From contig NZ_SCNV01000015.1 of NCBI RefSeq assembly GCF_005503145.1, positions 94,261 to 158,260 of the forward strand: a DNA stretch of 64,000 nt. The letters run 5' to 3'. The notes under the pieces are model-generated. The model did not search any database. It was not told where the DNA came from and was given only the letters and a program-made list of their open reading frames with translations. The translations under genes were made by a program, and so were the position numbers. This DNA comes from Burkholderia sp. 4M9327F10. Lineage in GTDB: Bacteria; Pseudomonadota; Gammaproteobacteria; Burkholderiales; Burkholderiaceae. Shown one piece after another: positions 37,810 through 44,999 of this stretch; position 1 is the first letter of the stretch; the number at the start of each line of letters is the position of its first letter.

Positions 37810-37971
37810 TTGAGTTCAGACACTATCCACATCCGTGCGCGTGTAAAACCCGCCGCGCACCGGCACTACCATCCCGACATGCCGCAGGCCGCCCGTTCCG
37901 ATCTGGCCGAGGTGTTCGTCTTCAAGGGTGAGTGCGCCAACCCCGACCAGTACATCGGGAGCGCCGCTTGA
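37810..37971 (+). CDS. Small hypothetical protein upstream of vgrG
   Basis: A 53-codon frame starting TTG with AAGGGGGA six bases upstream and ending in a TGA that overlaps a TTG start for vgrG, the same overlap style as the rest of the island. The peptide (IHIRARVKPAAHRHYHPDMP) is basic and histidine-rich and matches nothing I know. It could be a leader peptide coupled to vgrG, or not be translated at all. The rest of the 348-bp gap shows no other gene. Confidence 0.3.
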   Translation: MSSDTIHIRARVKPAAHRHYHPDMPQAARSDLAEVFVFKGECANPDQYIGSAA

Positions 37972-40478
37972 CACCATCGACGGCTTATTACGATCCGATC
38001 GCACGCGCGGGCGTCAATATCCACCAGTTCTACAGTCTCGATATCCGGAGGGTTCCCGATGCGGCACTGGCGGACGTCTATGCATTCGACGGTGCGCGCG
38101 GGATCGGTGAGCCGACGAAGTACACGATCCAGTTCACCCACCCCCGGCACAACCTGTCGCGCAGCGAGTTCCTGAACCAGATCGCGGCCTTCGTGATCCA
38201 GCCGCCACCGCGTGACCAATGGAGCCAGCCGGAACCCGCGCACCGCGTGCAGGGCGTGATTACCGGCTTCTCGCTGCTTGCCAGCAACCGCGATCAGTCC
38301 ATCTACGAGATCGTGCTTGAATCGCGTCTGGCGCTGTTACGCAACGCTCCGAAATGCCGGTTTTTCCTGAACATGAGCATTCCTGAGATCGTGGAGCAGA
38401 TCCTGCGGGAACACGAGTTCAACCAGGTTTTTGCCGGCTTCGAGTTCAGGCTGCATCGGACCTATCGCAAGCGCAGCTTCGTCATGCAGTGGGATGAGGA
38501 CGATCTCGCCTTCATCACGCGGCTGTGCCGCCGTTCCGGCATCTGGTTCGTGTGCGAGACGGGTGAGCACTGCGAGCGGGTGCGTTTTGGCGACGACTAT
38601 ACGCATTACCGCCGCGATCCCGGCCTGACAGTCGCGTACCGGTCGCGCAGCGGACTGGAAACCAGCGGCATCGAGTCGGTACACACGCTGGAAATGCGCG
38701 CGACGACCCTGCCGACAAACTACACAGTGCGCACCTTCAGCCCGGAGAACCGGACATCCAGACCGGTCGATGCTGCCAGTCCGATCCATGAGGACCGCAC
38801 CGCGTATGGCGAGGCGTATACGTGGGGAACGCCGGACCTGAGCGAGGCGGAAGCGAAGGAAGAGGCGCAACTCCGGCGCGAAGCGGCGCTGGCTGGGCAG
38901 GTACGGTATCACGGCACCTGCGACATGCTGGGCCTCACTCCCGGTAGCGTGCTGAAGCTGTCGAACCGGAACTTGCCTGATGCGAAATATGGGCTGCTCG
39001 CGGTACGGGTGACGTGCAGCGCCTCGCGCAAGAAACGTTACTCGGTCGAATTCGATGCAATTCCGTCCGACCGGCTGTACCGGTTGCCGTTGCTCGAACA
39101 CACGTGGCCCAGGATCGAAGGTGTCATCACGGGCACGATTGCCTCGCCGGGCGGGTACAAAGACCCGTATCTGGACCAGCAGGGCTGCTACATCGTGCAT
39201 CTCCACACGGACAGGGACGCGCGTAAGCCGGGGCTGGAAAGCTGTCCAATGCGGCTCGCCAAGCCGTTCGCGGGCGCGGGCCAGACCGGCTTCCATTTCG
39301 GACTGGTAGAGGGAACGGTCGTGACCGTGGGCTTCCTGTGGGGGAATCCCGATTTGCCGTTTATCAGCCAGGTGCTGCACACGGCGCTGGATACGGACCC
39401 GATCATCGCGGGCTATCCGTGGGGCACGCGCAACACGCTGCGCACGCGCTCGAATAACACGCTGGAGATGGACGACCGGAACGGCCAGGAGCGCATCAAG
39501 CTTGCGACCGAGCACGGCAAGACGCAGCTCAATCTTGGCCATACCGTGGACCGCGAGAACAAGGAACGGGGTTCTGGCTTTGAATTACGTTCGGACCTCA
39601 GGGGCCATGTGCGCGCGGGCGGTGGCTTGCTTGTGTCGGCCTACATGCAGGAGAAGGCGCGCGGCCTGCTAACCGAGATGGACACGGTATCGAGCCAGTT
39701 CAACGTCACCCAGACGCAGGCACAGGGGCTGGCCGACGCCGCCGCGATGGCAAAAGCCGAGATCACGGACCTGAAGACCGAAAACGAATGGCTGAAAAGT
39801 GAGCTGATGGGTCTAAAGGAAGCCGTCATTGCACTTGCCGCACCGAACGGCATCGGCATGGCGACGCCGAGCCGCATCATGGTGTCGTCGGGCAAGGACA
39901 CGAGCTTTGCAACCTCATCCGGGTTTAACGTCAGTGCCCTCAAAAACGTTGCGCTCTCAGCGGTCGAAACCATATCGGTGTTCGCGCAGCGCGCGGGAAT
40001 CCGCCTGCTGGCGATGCGTGGAAAGGTCCAGATCCAGGCCCAGTCGGACGCGATGGAGCTTGTTTCGCAACTCAACATGAAACTGTCCAGCGTGGCCGGG
40101 ACGTTGACGGCCAACGCGGCGAACGGAATCGTCCTGAGTGGCGGCGGTACGGCCTATATCAAGATTCACGGCGATAACGTCGAAATCGGCGGTGCGGGCG
40201 ACCTCATCCTCAAGGTTCCGTCTATCGACAAGAGTGGCCCGGGTGCGCTTTCTCTGCCGCTACCGAAGTTCAGCCAGACAGATGCCCCGAGCAATGAGCG
40301 GTTCATTCTCAGTGACCAGGTGACACGGCGGCCACTGGCGAACCGCGCGTACAAGGTTCAGACGGCAGACGGCCGCATCGTGGAAGGGGTGACCAGCGAC
40401 AAGGGCGAAACATCGCTGACGCAAAACGATGTCGCACAGGGTATCAAGCTGATGCTGTCGAAAATCAAGGGAGCCTGA
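37968..40478 (+). CDS. vgrG: T6SS spike protein VgrG with C-terminal transthyretin-like extension
   Basis: 836 residues. The gp27-like part opens YDPIARAGVNIHQFYSLDIR and includes MSIPEIVEQILREHEF and SFVMQWDEDDLAFITRLCRR. The gp5/OB region is around WPRIEGVITG, followed by a DUF2345-type beta-helix with a coiled-coil-like stretch (ITDLKTENEWLKSELMGLKE). The last 50 residues (RPLANRAYKVQTADGRIVEG) look like a transthyretin-like domain, which in other VgrGs recruits a lipase effector. TTG 37968 is chosen; GTG 37932 is possible. No core T6SS genes are in the window, so this is an orphan island. Confidence 0.9.
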   Translation: MTPSTAYYDPIARAGVNIHQFYSLDIRRVPDAALADVYAFDGARGIGEPTKYTIQFTHPRHNLSRSEFLNQIAAFVIQPPPRDQWSQPEPAHRVQGVITGFSLLASNRDQSIYEIVLESRLALLRNAPKCRFFLNMSIPEIVEQILREHEFNQVFAGFEFRLHRTYRKRSFVMQWDEDDLAFITRLCRRSGIWFVCETGEHCERVRFGDDYTHYRRDPGLTVAYRSRSGLETSGIESVHTLEMRATTLPTNYTVRTFSPENRTSRPVDAASPIHEDRTAYGEAYTWGTPDLSEAEAKEEAQLRREAALAGQVRYHGTCDMLGLTPGSVLKLSNRNLPDAKYGLLAVRVTCSASRKKRYSVEFDAIPSDRLYRLPLLEHTWPRIEGVITGTIASPGGYKDPYLDQQGCYIVHLHTDRDARKPGLESCPMRLAKPFAGAGQTGFHFGLVEGTVVTVGFLWGNPDLPFISQVLHTALDTDPIIAGYPWGTRNTLRTRSNNTLEMDDRNGQERIKLATEHGKTQLNLGHTVDRENKERGSGFELRSDLRGHVRAGGGLLVSAYMQEKARGLLTEMDTVSSQFNVTQTQAQGLADAAAMAKAEITDLKTENEWLKSELMGLKEAVIALAAPNGIGMATPSRIMVSSGKDTSFATSSGFNVSALKNVALSAVETISVFAQRAGIRLLAMRGKVQIQAQSDAMELVSQLNMKLSSVAGTLTANAANGIVLSGGGTAYIKIHGDNVEIGGAGDLILKVPSIDKSGPGALSLPLPKFSQTDAPSNERFILSDQVTRRPLANRAYKVQTADGRIVEGVTSDKGETSLTQNDVAQGIKLMLSKIKGA

Positions 40479-40482
40479 TGCA

Positions 40483-42408
40483 ATGGATGAACAGAATAAC
40501 CAGCCGGATACGCAGGCCGACGCGCAACCCTACCAGCACGACGTGATGACCAATGTTGTGCCAATGCAGCGTGATCACCTCGGACAACCATTTTGGGAAT
40601 CCTACATGTCACCCGCAAGCTATGAGGTACGGGCTGAGGCACGCGTTCCGCCTCACATGCCGGGGGTCATCATCTTTGTGCATGGTGTGAATTCAGAGGG
40701 TGAGTGGTATGACCCGGCAGAGCAGGCGCTGTGTGAGGGGTTGAACATTCGACTGAATCGCGATGACTTCGCGGCAAACAAATATACCGTTGTGGCAGAG
40801 AGCGGTGATGGCGTAGTACCGAGGCACATTGAGACATTTAGAAACTCTCCTGTCATCCGTTTCTATTGGGGTTACCGCAGCGACTATGACGACCTCAACC
40901 GCTGGACGATCCCGTTACGCAATCTCGAAGGTAATGACAAGTGGGCACCGCAATGCACTCGCGACGGTGGGCCATGGTATTGGGGCGGCGGCGCGTTCCA
41001 GAACGGTACCAACAACCTCCAGCAGTTGTGGAGCGAAAAGGGTTTTTCGCGCCATATCTATGGCTTCGACATGGAACACCTCAACACTGAGGTTGACCGG
41101 CAATTGCAGGACGCTCCGCCACGCATTTACTACTCCCACGCAGCGCAACGTCAGGCGAAACTCATCGACACGATTCGCACGAAAAACCCGAGCGACACCA
41201 TTACGGTGATGTCGCACAGCCAAGGCACGATGATTGCCATGGCGGCGACCCTGCTCTGCAAGCAACGCGCACCCGATGCCGTATTCGTGATGAACTCGCC
41301 TTTTGCGCTAGACGACAAGATGACGGATGCGCTGACCTGCGGCAGGGAGCGGCCAACTGCTGAAGCCCGTGTCAACACGTTCAAGGCGGTCGCCAACCGT
41401 ATCAAGCAGGACAAGCAGGTCTATACCGAAGAAATGATGCAGCAGCTTCATGTCGGCGCGTCACAGGACATGAACTTCTGGCGTCCCGACCTCAAGCTGA
41501 ACTACGGCGTGCCGGAGCGGGACAATCATGGTCGCATGTATGTCTACTTCACCCCTCATGATCGGGTAATGGGGGCAGCTCCCCTGCAAAGCATTGGCTG
41601 GCAGGGCGTGAACGACAAGGTGCTAGGTGAGCTTGGCGATACCGTCAAACAGCGCATGCTTGCGCGTAGCACGCCAGTCGGCGACGAGCCAGGTGTACGC
41701 AAATTCGGGAGACTGCAACCGATTGCCGAAGATCAACTGGTACCCGGTGCAAAATCGGATGACTTCTGGAATGGAAACCGTCGGGTAGGAGGAGCAGTAT
41801 TCGGCCTGCCCTATCTATGGGCGATACCGAATGCCAACCAGACCGTGACAGTCAATGCAGAGAAGGTGCCGAAACCGTTGACTGCGGAAGAGATGGGGCC
41901 GTTTGATAGGTCGCGCAAAACCGCACCAGAGTACGGGAAATTCAATACAGACCAAAACGATCCGAGCAAGGGTGCCTACGAGGACCCCACTTTCCCCAAC
42001 TACCGGTCGATCTATCAGCCGGAAAAGTACGTCACCAGTGATGACGTATATAGCAATAGCGGACGCACGACGCGACTTGAATCGAATGACGAGATGATCG
42101 ACCGCATAACCAACTATAAAGCCGAGCCGACCAACCACAGTAGGCTCCCATCGGACACCGAGTTCATGAAGCGAGTGGTCGCATACGATCTACCGGTCGG
42201 ATTCTGTGATTCTTTCGATGATCGTGAGTTCTGGTTTGACCTCATTAAGCTGGCAGAGTGGACCAGCGGGCACGATACGTATTTCGACTATGGCACGTTC
42301 GAGAAGGTTGAGAAGCCTAGGACTATTGACTGGACCACGGTCGCGGAGGAAATCAGTGAAGCAGAAGCGAAGCGTATTCAATACGGGAAAAACTACAATG
42401 GTTCGTAA
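40483..42408 (+). CDS. tle3: T6SS lipase effector, Tle3-like (DUF3274 type)
   Basis: 641 residues. The alpha/beta-hydrolase part contains the oxyanion-side VIIFVHGVNSEGEWYDPAEQ and the nucleophile motif VMSHSQGTMIAMA, with Ser246; note S-H-S-Q-G rather than the usual G-x-S-x-G. Later YVYFTPHDRVMGAAPLQSIG plausibly carries the acid and histidine region. These features and the position after VgrG fit the Tle3 family of phospholipase effectors delivered into rival cells. It has no signal peptide. Its last 11 bases overlap the first immunity gene. Assignment to Tle3 is by recognition, not by a search. Confidence 0.82.
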   Translation: MDEQNNQPDTQADAQPYQHDVMTNVVPMQRDHLGQPFWESYMSPASYEVRAEARVPPHMPGVIIFVHGVNSEGEWYDPAEQALCEGLNIRLNRDDFAANKYTVVAESGDGVVPRHIETFRNSPVIRFYWGYRSDYDDLNRWTIPLRNLEGNDKWAPQCTRDGGPWYWGGGAFQNGTNNLQQLWSEKGFSRHIYGFDMEHLNTEVDRQLQDAPPRIYYSHAAQRQAKLIDTIRTKNPSDTITVMSHSQGTMIAMAATLLCKQRAPDAVFVMNSPFALDDKMTDALTCGRERPTAEARVNTFKAVANRIKQDKQVYTEEMMQQLHVGASQDMNFWRPDLKLNYGVPERDNHGRMYVYFTPHDRVMGAAPLQSIGWQGVNDKVLGELGDTVKQRMLARSTPVGDEPGVRKFGRLQPIAEDQLVPGAKSDDFWNGNRRVGGAVFGLPYLWAIPNANQTVTVNAEKVPKPLTAEEMGPFDRSRKTAPEYGKFNTDQNDPSKGAYEDPTFPNYRSIYQPEKYVTSDDVYSNSGRTTRLESNDEMIDRITNYKAEPTNHSRLPSDTEFMKRVVAYDLPVGFCDSFDDREFWFDLIKLAEWTSGHDTYFDYGTFEKVEKPRTIDWTTVAEEISEAEAKRIQYGKNYNGS

Positions 42409-43114
42409 GCTGATTGCACTCGCCCTGTCTGCGGCAACCATCGGCTGTGCGGCGCAGCAGCCGTGGTCATTCAATCTTGGCGATTTTCTGGCCGCGAAGG
42501 AACTGCCCTATGACTCGCCTCCGCAGGTCATCTACCGCATTGACGATCATCGTTTCGTCACGCTGGAACACTACCGGGACTGCAATCACGGTGAGACGTT
42601 TTACAACGACACCAACGCAGGAATTCGCAGTTATCTTGGTCGTGGCACCATCGAAAATTTCCAAGGGCATTTAATCAACGCTGATTCAACTGGGAAAAAT
42701 TTGGTTTTTCCTGCAGCGACAGCACCGCACACCGCATGTAGTGATCGCGGATGCAATCTTCCGATGGCCTATTCGACAGATGGAGGCGAGAATTTCCACT
42801 CGATCGTGTACATGCCGAATAGCTTCGATCCCTACCAGGATTCAAAAGCCTATACGATTATCGCTACAAATGACTCGATTTATATAAATCAGAAGCTAGG
42901 TGAAACAACGAATCAGACAGAGACGGATAGGTACCCCATGATCCCTGGATTCGTTTATTTCTCGAAGGAAAAGCTACCGGCTGGAAAGCGTATTGAATTC
43001 GATGTTCAAGCTCCAACCGGGTTGAGAACCCCTTCCGGCCAAGACCACATTACCTGTGACGCCTCGATCAGGCCGACCAATCCCGACGCTCCACTGAATC
43101 AGGATCGCCAATGA
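42398..43114 (+). CDS. Tli3-like lipoprotein immunity protein, copy 1
   Basis: 238 residues. It starts MVRKLIALALSAATIGCAAQ, a lipoprotein signal with the lipidated cysteine at 17, so the protein should sit in the periplasm, where Tle lipases act. The body starts QQPWSFNLGDFLAAKELPYD and ends TPSGQDHITCDASIRPTNPD. The start overlaps the effector stop by 11 bases and the stop overlaps a broken PAAR start by four. Immunity function is inferred from position, export signal and duplication. It is very similar to copies 2 and 3. Confidence 0.75.
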   Translation: MVRKLIALALSAATIGCAAQQPWSFNLGDFLAAKELPYDSPPQVIYRIDDHRFVTLEHYRDCNHGETFYNDTNAGIRSYLGRGTIENFQGHLINADSTGKNLVFPAATAPHTACSDRGCNLPMAYSTDGGENFHSIVYMPNSFDPYQDSKAYTIIATNDSIYINQKLGETTNQTETDRYPMIPGFVYFSKEKLPAGKRIEFDVQAPTGLRTPSGQDHITCDASIRPTNPDAPLNQDRQ

Positions 43115-43218
43115 AAAATCCGTTACGCGAAGGCGATGAAACCACGCACGGCGGCATCGTCAAAACGACCTCCGCATCGTTCACGCTTGAGGGCGGGAAA
43201 AACTATAGTGGTTCGTAA
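43111..43218 (+). pseudogene. Truncated PAAR gene fused to the tle3 tail (scar 1)
   Basis: A 35-codon frame. The first 27 codons (MKNPLREGDETTHGGIVKTT...) match the start of the intact PAAR gene at 44739 with few changes; the last codons read GKNYSGS and stop, matching the end of tle3 (GKNYNGS). Its stop overlaps the start of immunity copy 2 exactly as the tle3 stop overlaps copy 1. It lacks most of the PAAR fold and is a duplication scar, though it may still be translated and keep coupling intact. Confidence 0.8.
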
Positions 43219-43921
43219 GCTGATTGCGCTCGCCCTGTCCGCGGCAGCCGTCGGCTGCGCGGCGCAGCAACCGTGGTCATTCAATCTTGGCGACTTTCTG
43301 GCCGCGAAGGAACTGCCCTATGACTCGCCGCCGCAGGTGATCTACCGCATTGACGATCATCGTTTCGTCACGCTGGAACACTACCGGGACTGCAATCACG
43401 GTGAGACGTTCTACAACGATACGAAGAGAAACATTCGAAAAATGCTCGGCATCGGTTACTTCGAGAATTTTCAGGGAAAAATCATCAACGCTGATCCGAG
43501 CGGAAACAACATCGCCCTTCCGGTGGCGTTCCCTCCACGTCTGGTTTGTGGCGACCGTGGCTGTACGGTTGTCCTCTTTTACTCGACAGATGGCGGCGAG
43601 AATTTCCACTCGATCGTGTACATGCCGAATAGCTTCGATCCCTACCAGGATTCAAAAGCCTATACGATTATCGCTACAAATGACTCGATTTATATAAACC
43701 AGAAGCTAGGTGAAACGACGAATCAGACAGAGACGGATAGGTACCCCATGATCCCTGGATTCGTTTATTTCTCGAAGGAAAAGCTACCGGCTGGAAAGCG
43801 TATTGAATTCGATGTTCAAGCTCCAACCGGGTTGAGAACCCCTTCCGGCCAGGACCACATTACCTGTGACACCTTGATCAGGCCGACCAATCCCGATGTG
43901 CCACTAAATCAGGATAACTAA
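43208..43921 (+). CDS. Tli3-like lipoprotein immunity protein, copy 2
   Basis: 237 residues, same lipoprotein signal and N-terminal half as copy 1. The start codon corresponding to copy 1's ATG is GTG here (43208); the frame open further upstream belongs to scar 1. The centre (RNIRKMLGIGYFENFQGKII) differs strongly from copies 1 and 3, while the C-terminal part from GGENFHSIVYMPNSFDPYQD is practically identical to copy 1. This mosaic pattern suggests altered specificity for an effector variant. Confidence 0.72.
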   Translation: MVRKLIALALSAAAVGCAAQQPWSFNLGDFLAAKELPYDSPPQVIYRIDDHRFVTLEHYRDCNHGETFYNDTKRNIRKMLGIGYFENFQGKIINADPSGNNIALPVAFPPRLVCGDRGCTVVLFYSTDGGENFHSIVYMPNSFDPYQDSKAYTIIATNDSIYINQKLGETTNQTETDRYPMIPGFVYFSKEKLPAGKRIEFDVQAPTGLRTPSGQDHITCDTLIRPTNPDVPLNQDN

Positions 43922-44027
43922 TGAAAATAAAGTACGTGGAGGCGACGAAACCACGCACGGTAACGTCTTCAAAACGGCCTCTACATTCTTCATGCTTGAG
44001 GGTGGGGAAAACTACAATGGTTCGTAA
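43921..44027 (+). pseudogene. Frameshifted PAAR remnant fused to the tle3 tail (scar 2)
   Basis: It begins ATGAAAAT, one A shorter than the intact PAAR start ATGAAAAAT, so the PAAR frame is lost after codon two. Read in the shifted frame it gives GDETTHGNVFKTASTFFMLE, clearly the PAAR start, then GGENYNGS and stop, the tle3 end. It is more diverged than scar 1. The ATG at 43921 overlaps the copy 2 stop by one base. Confidence 0.75.
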
Positions 44028-44742
44028 GCTGATTTCACTCGCCCTGTCTGCGGCAACCATCGGCTGTGCGGCGCAGCAGCCGTGGTCGTTCAATCTTGGC
44101 GATTTTCTGGCCGCAAAGGAACTGCCCTACGACTCGCCGCCGCAGGTGATCTATCACATTGACGACCATCGTTTCGTAACGCTAGAGCACTACCGGGATT
44201 GCAACCACGGCGAGACGTTCTACAACGACACGAAGGCGGGAATCCGTAGCTACCTCGGTCGCGGTACCGTCGAAAATTTCCAGGGCCGCGTCATCAATGC
44301 AGATCCTACCGGAAGGAATCTCGTATTTCCTGCCGCAACTCCACCATATACCGTATGCGGTAACGGCGAGCGCGGTTGCAATCCGACGATGGCATATTCG
44401 ACTGATGGAGGCAGAATATTTGATGGCGTTGTTTATTCGAAAAATAATTTTGATCCATTTGAATATTCAAAAGATTACACAATTTCAGTGACCAAAGATA
44501 AGCTTTATGTCGCGAAAAAATGGGGAGATGACGACGCCTATGTCGTGGAATATCCAATGATGCCCAATATTGACCTGAGCAGACCATATCCGCCTGGCAT
44601 CACGGGCGATAGCTTTGCCGCATCGAAGCGACCCGGCTTTCTTTCCGGGATTCACACTCCATCGGGTCAGGACCACATTACCTGCGACGCCTCGATCAGA
44701 CCAACCAATCCCGATGCACCACTAAATCAGGATCGCCAATGA
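44017..44742 (+). CDS. Tli3-like lipoprotein immunity protein, copy 3
   Basis: 241 residues, start ATG 44017 with GGTGGGG upstream. The signal and N-terminal half match copies 1 and 2. The centre (AGIRSYLGRGTVENFQGRVI) follows copy 1, but the C-terminal module (GGRIFDGVVYSKNNFDPFEY ...) is different and is encoded by notably AT-rich DNA (about 44400-44530). The last 28 residues return to the shared end. The stop overlaps the PAAR start by four bases. Confidence 0.72.
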   Translation: MVRKLISLALSAATIGCAAQQPWSFNLGDFLAAKELPYDSPPQVIYHIDDHRFVTLEHYRDCNHGETFYNDTKAGIRSYLGRGTVENFQGRVINADPTGRNLVFPAATPPYTVCGNGERGCNPTMAYSTDGGRIFDGVVYSKNNFDPFEYSKDYTISVTKDKLYVAKKWGDDDAYVVEYPMMPNIDLSRPYPPGITGDSFAASKRPGFLSGIHTPSGQDHITCDASIRPTNPDAPLNQDRQ

Positions 44743-44999
44743 AAAATCCGGTACGCGAAGGCGATGAAACCACGCACGGCGGCATCGTCAAAACGGCCTC
44801 CGCATCGTTCACGCTTGAAGGCAAGCGGGTCGCGCTGCACTACGACATCGTGACCTGTCCCGAGCATGGCGACAATCCGATCATCGAGCACGGGGAAGGC
44901 TATCAGGAAGGTGGCCGCAAGTGGGTTGTCGACCAGTGCAGCACCCAATGCGGAAGCCGTGTCATTGCCAGCCAGTCAGGGATGAAGAACCGCACATGA
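44739..44999 (+). CDS. PAAR-domain spike-tip protein
   Basis: 86 residues, about the whole size of a PAAR domain. It opens MKNPVREGDETTHGGIVKTA and continues with TLEGKRVALHYDIVTCPEHG and DQCSTQCGSRVIASQSG, where His and Cys residues could hold the tip metal ion. PAAR proteins sharpen the VgrG spike and can link effectors to it. It is tied to its neighbours by ATGA overlaps on both sides. Two broken copies of its 5' end lie upstream. Confidence 0.85.
   Translation: MKNPVREGDETTHGGIVKTASASFTLEGKRVALHYDIVTCPEHGDNPIIEHGEGYQEGGRKWVVDQCSTQCGSRVIASQSGMKNRT

Larger units (their letters stand above)
42387..44820 (+). repeat. Tandem array of three ~0.81-kb units (end of tle3 + immunity gene + start of PAAR)
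   Basis: Each unit starts with the last bases of tle3 (GGGAAAAACTACAATGGTTCG, with small changes), runs through an immunity gene, and ends about 80 bp into the PAAR gene near CTTGAGG. Unit starts are near 42387, 43198 and 44006. The first half of each immunity gene is nearly identical between units. Two of three PAAR starts are interrupted by the next unit; only the last leads into a full PAAR gene. This is direct evidence of tandem duplication in place. Confidence 0.85.

Noticed and set aside
38337..39542. A 401-codon frame antisense to vgrG
   Set aside because: Arginine-rich with no domain; VgrG motifs cover the same DNA on the other strand.
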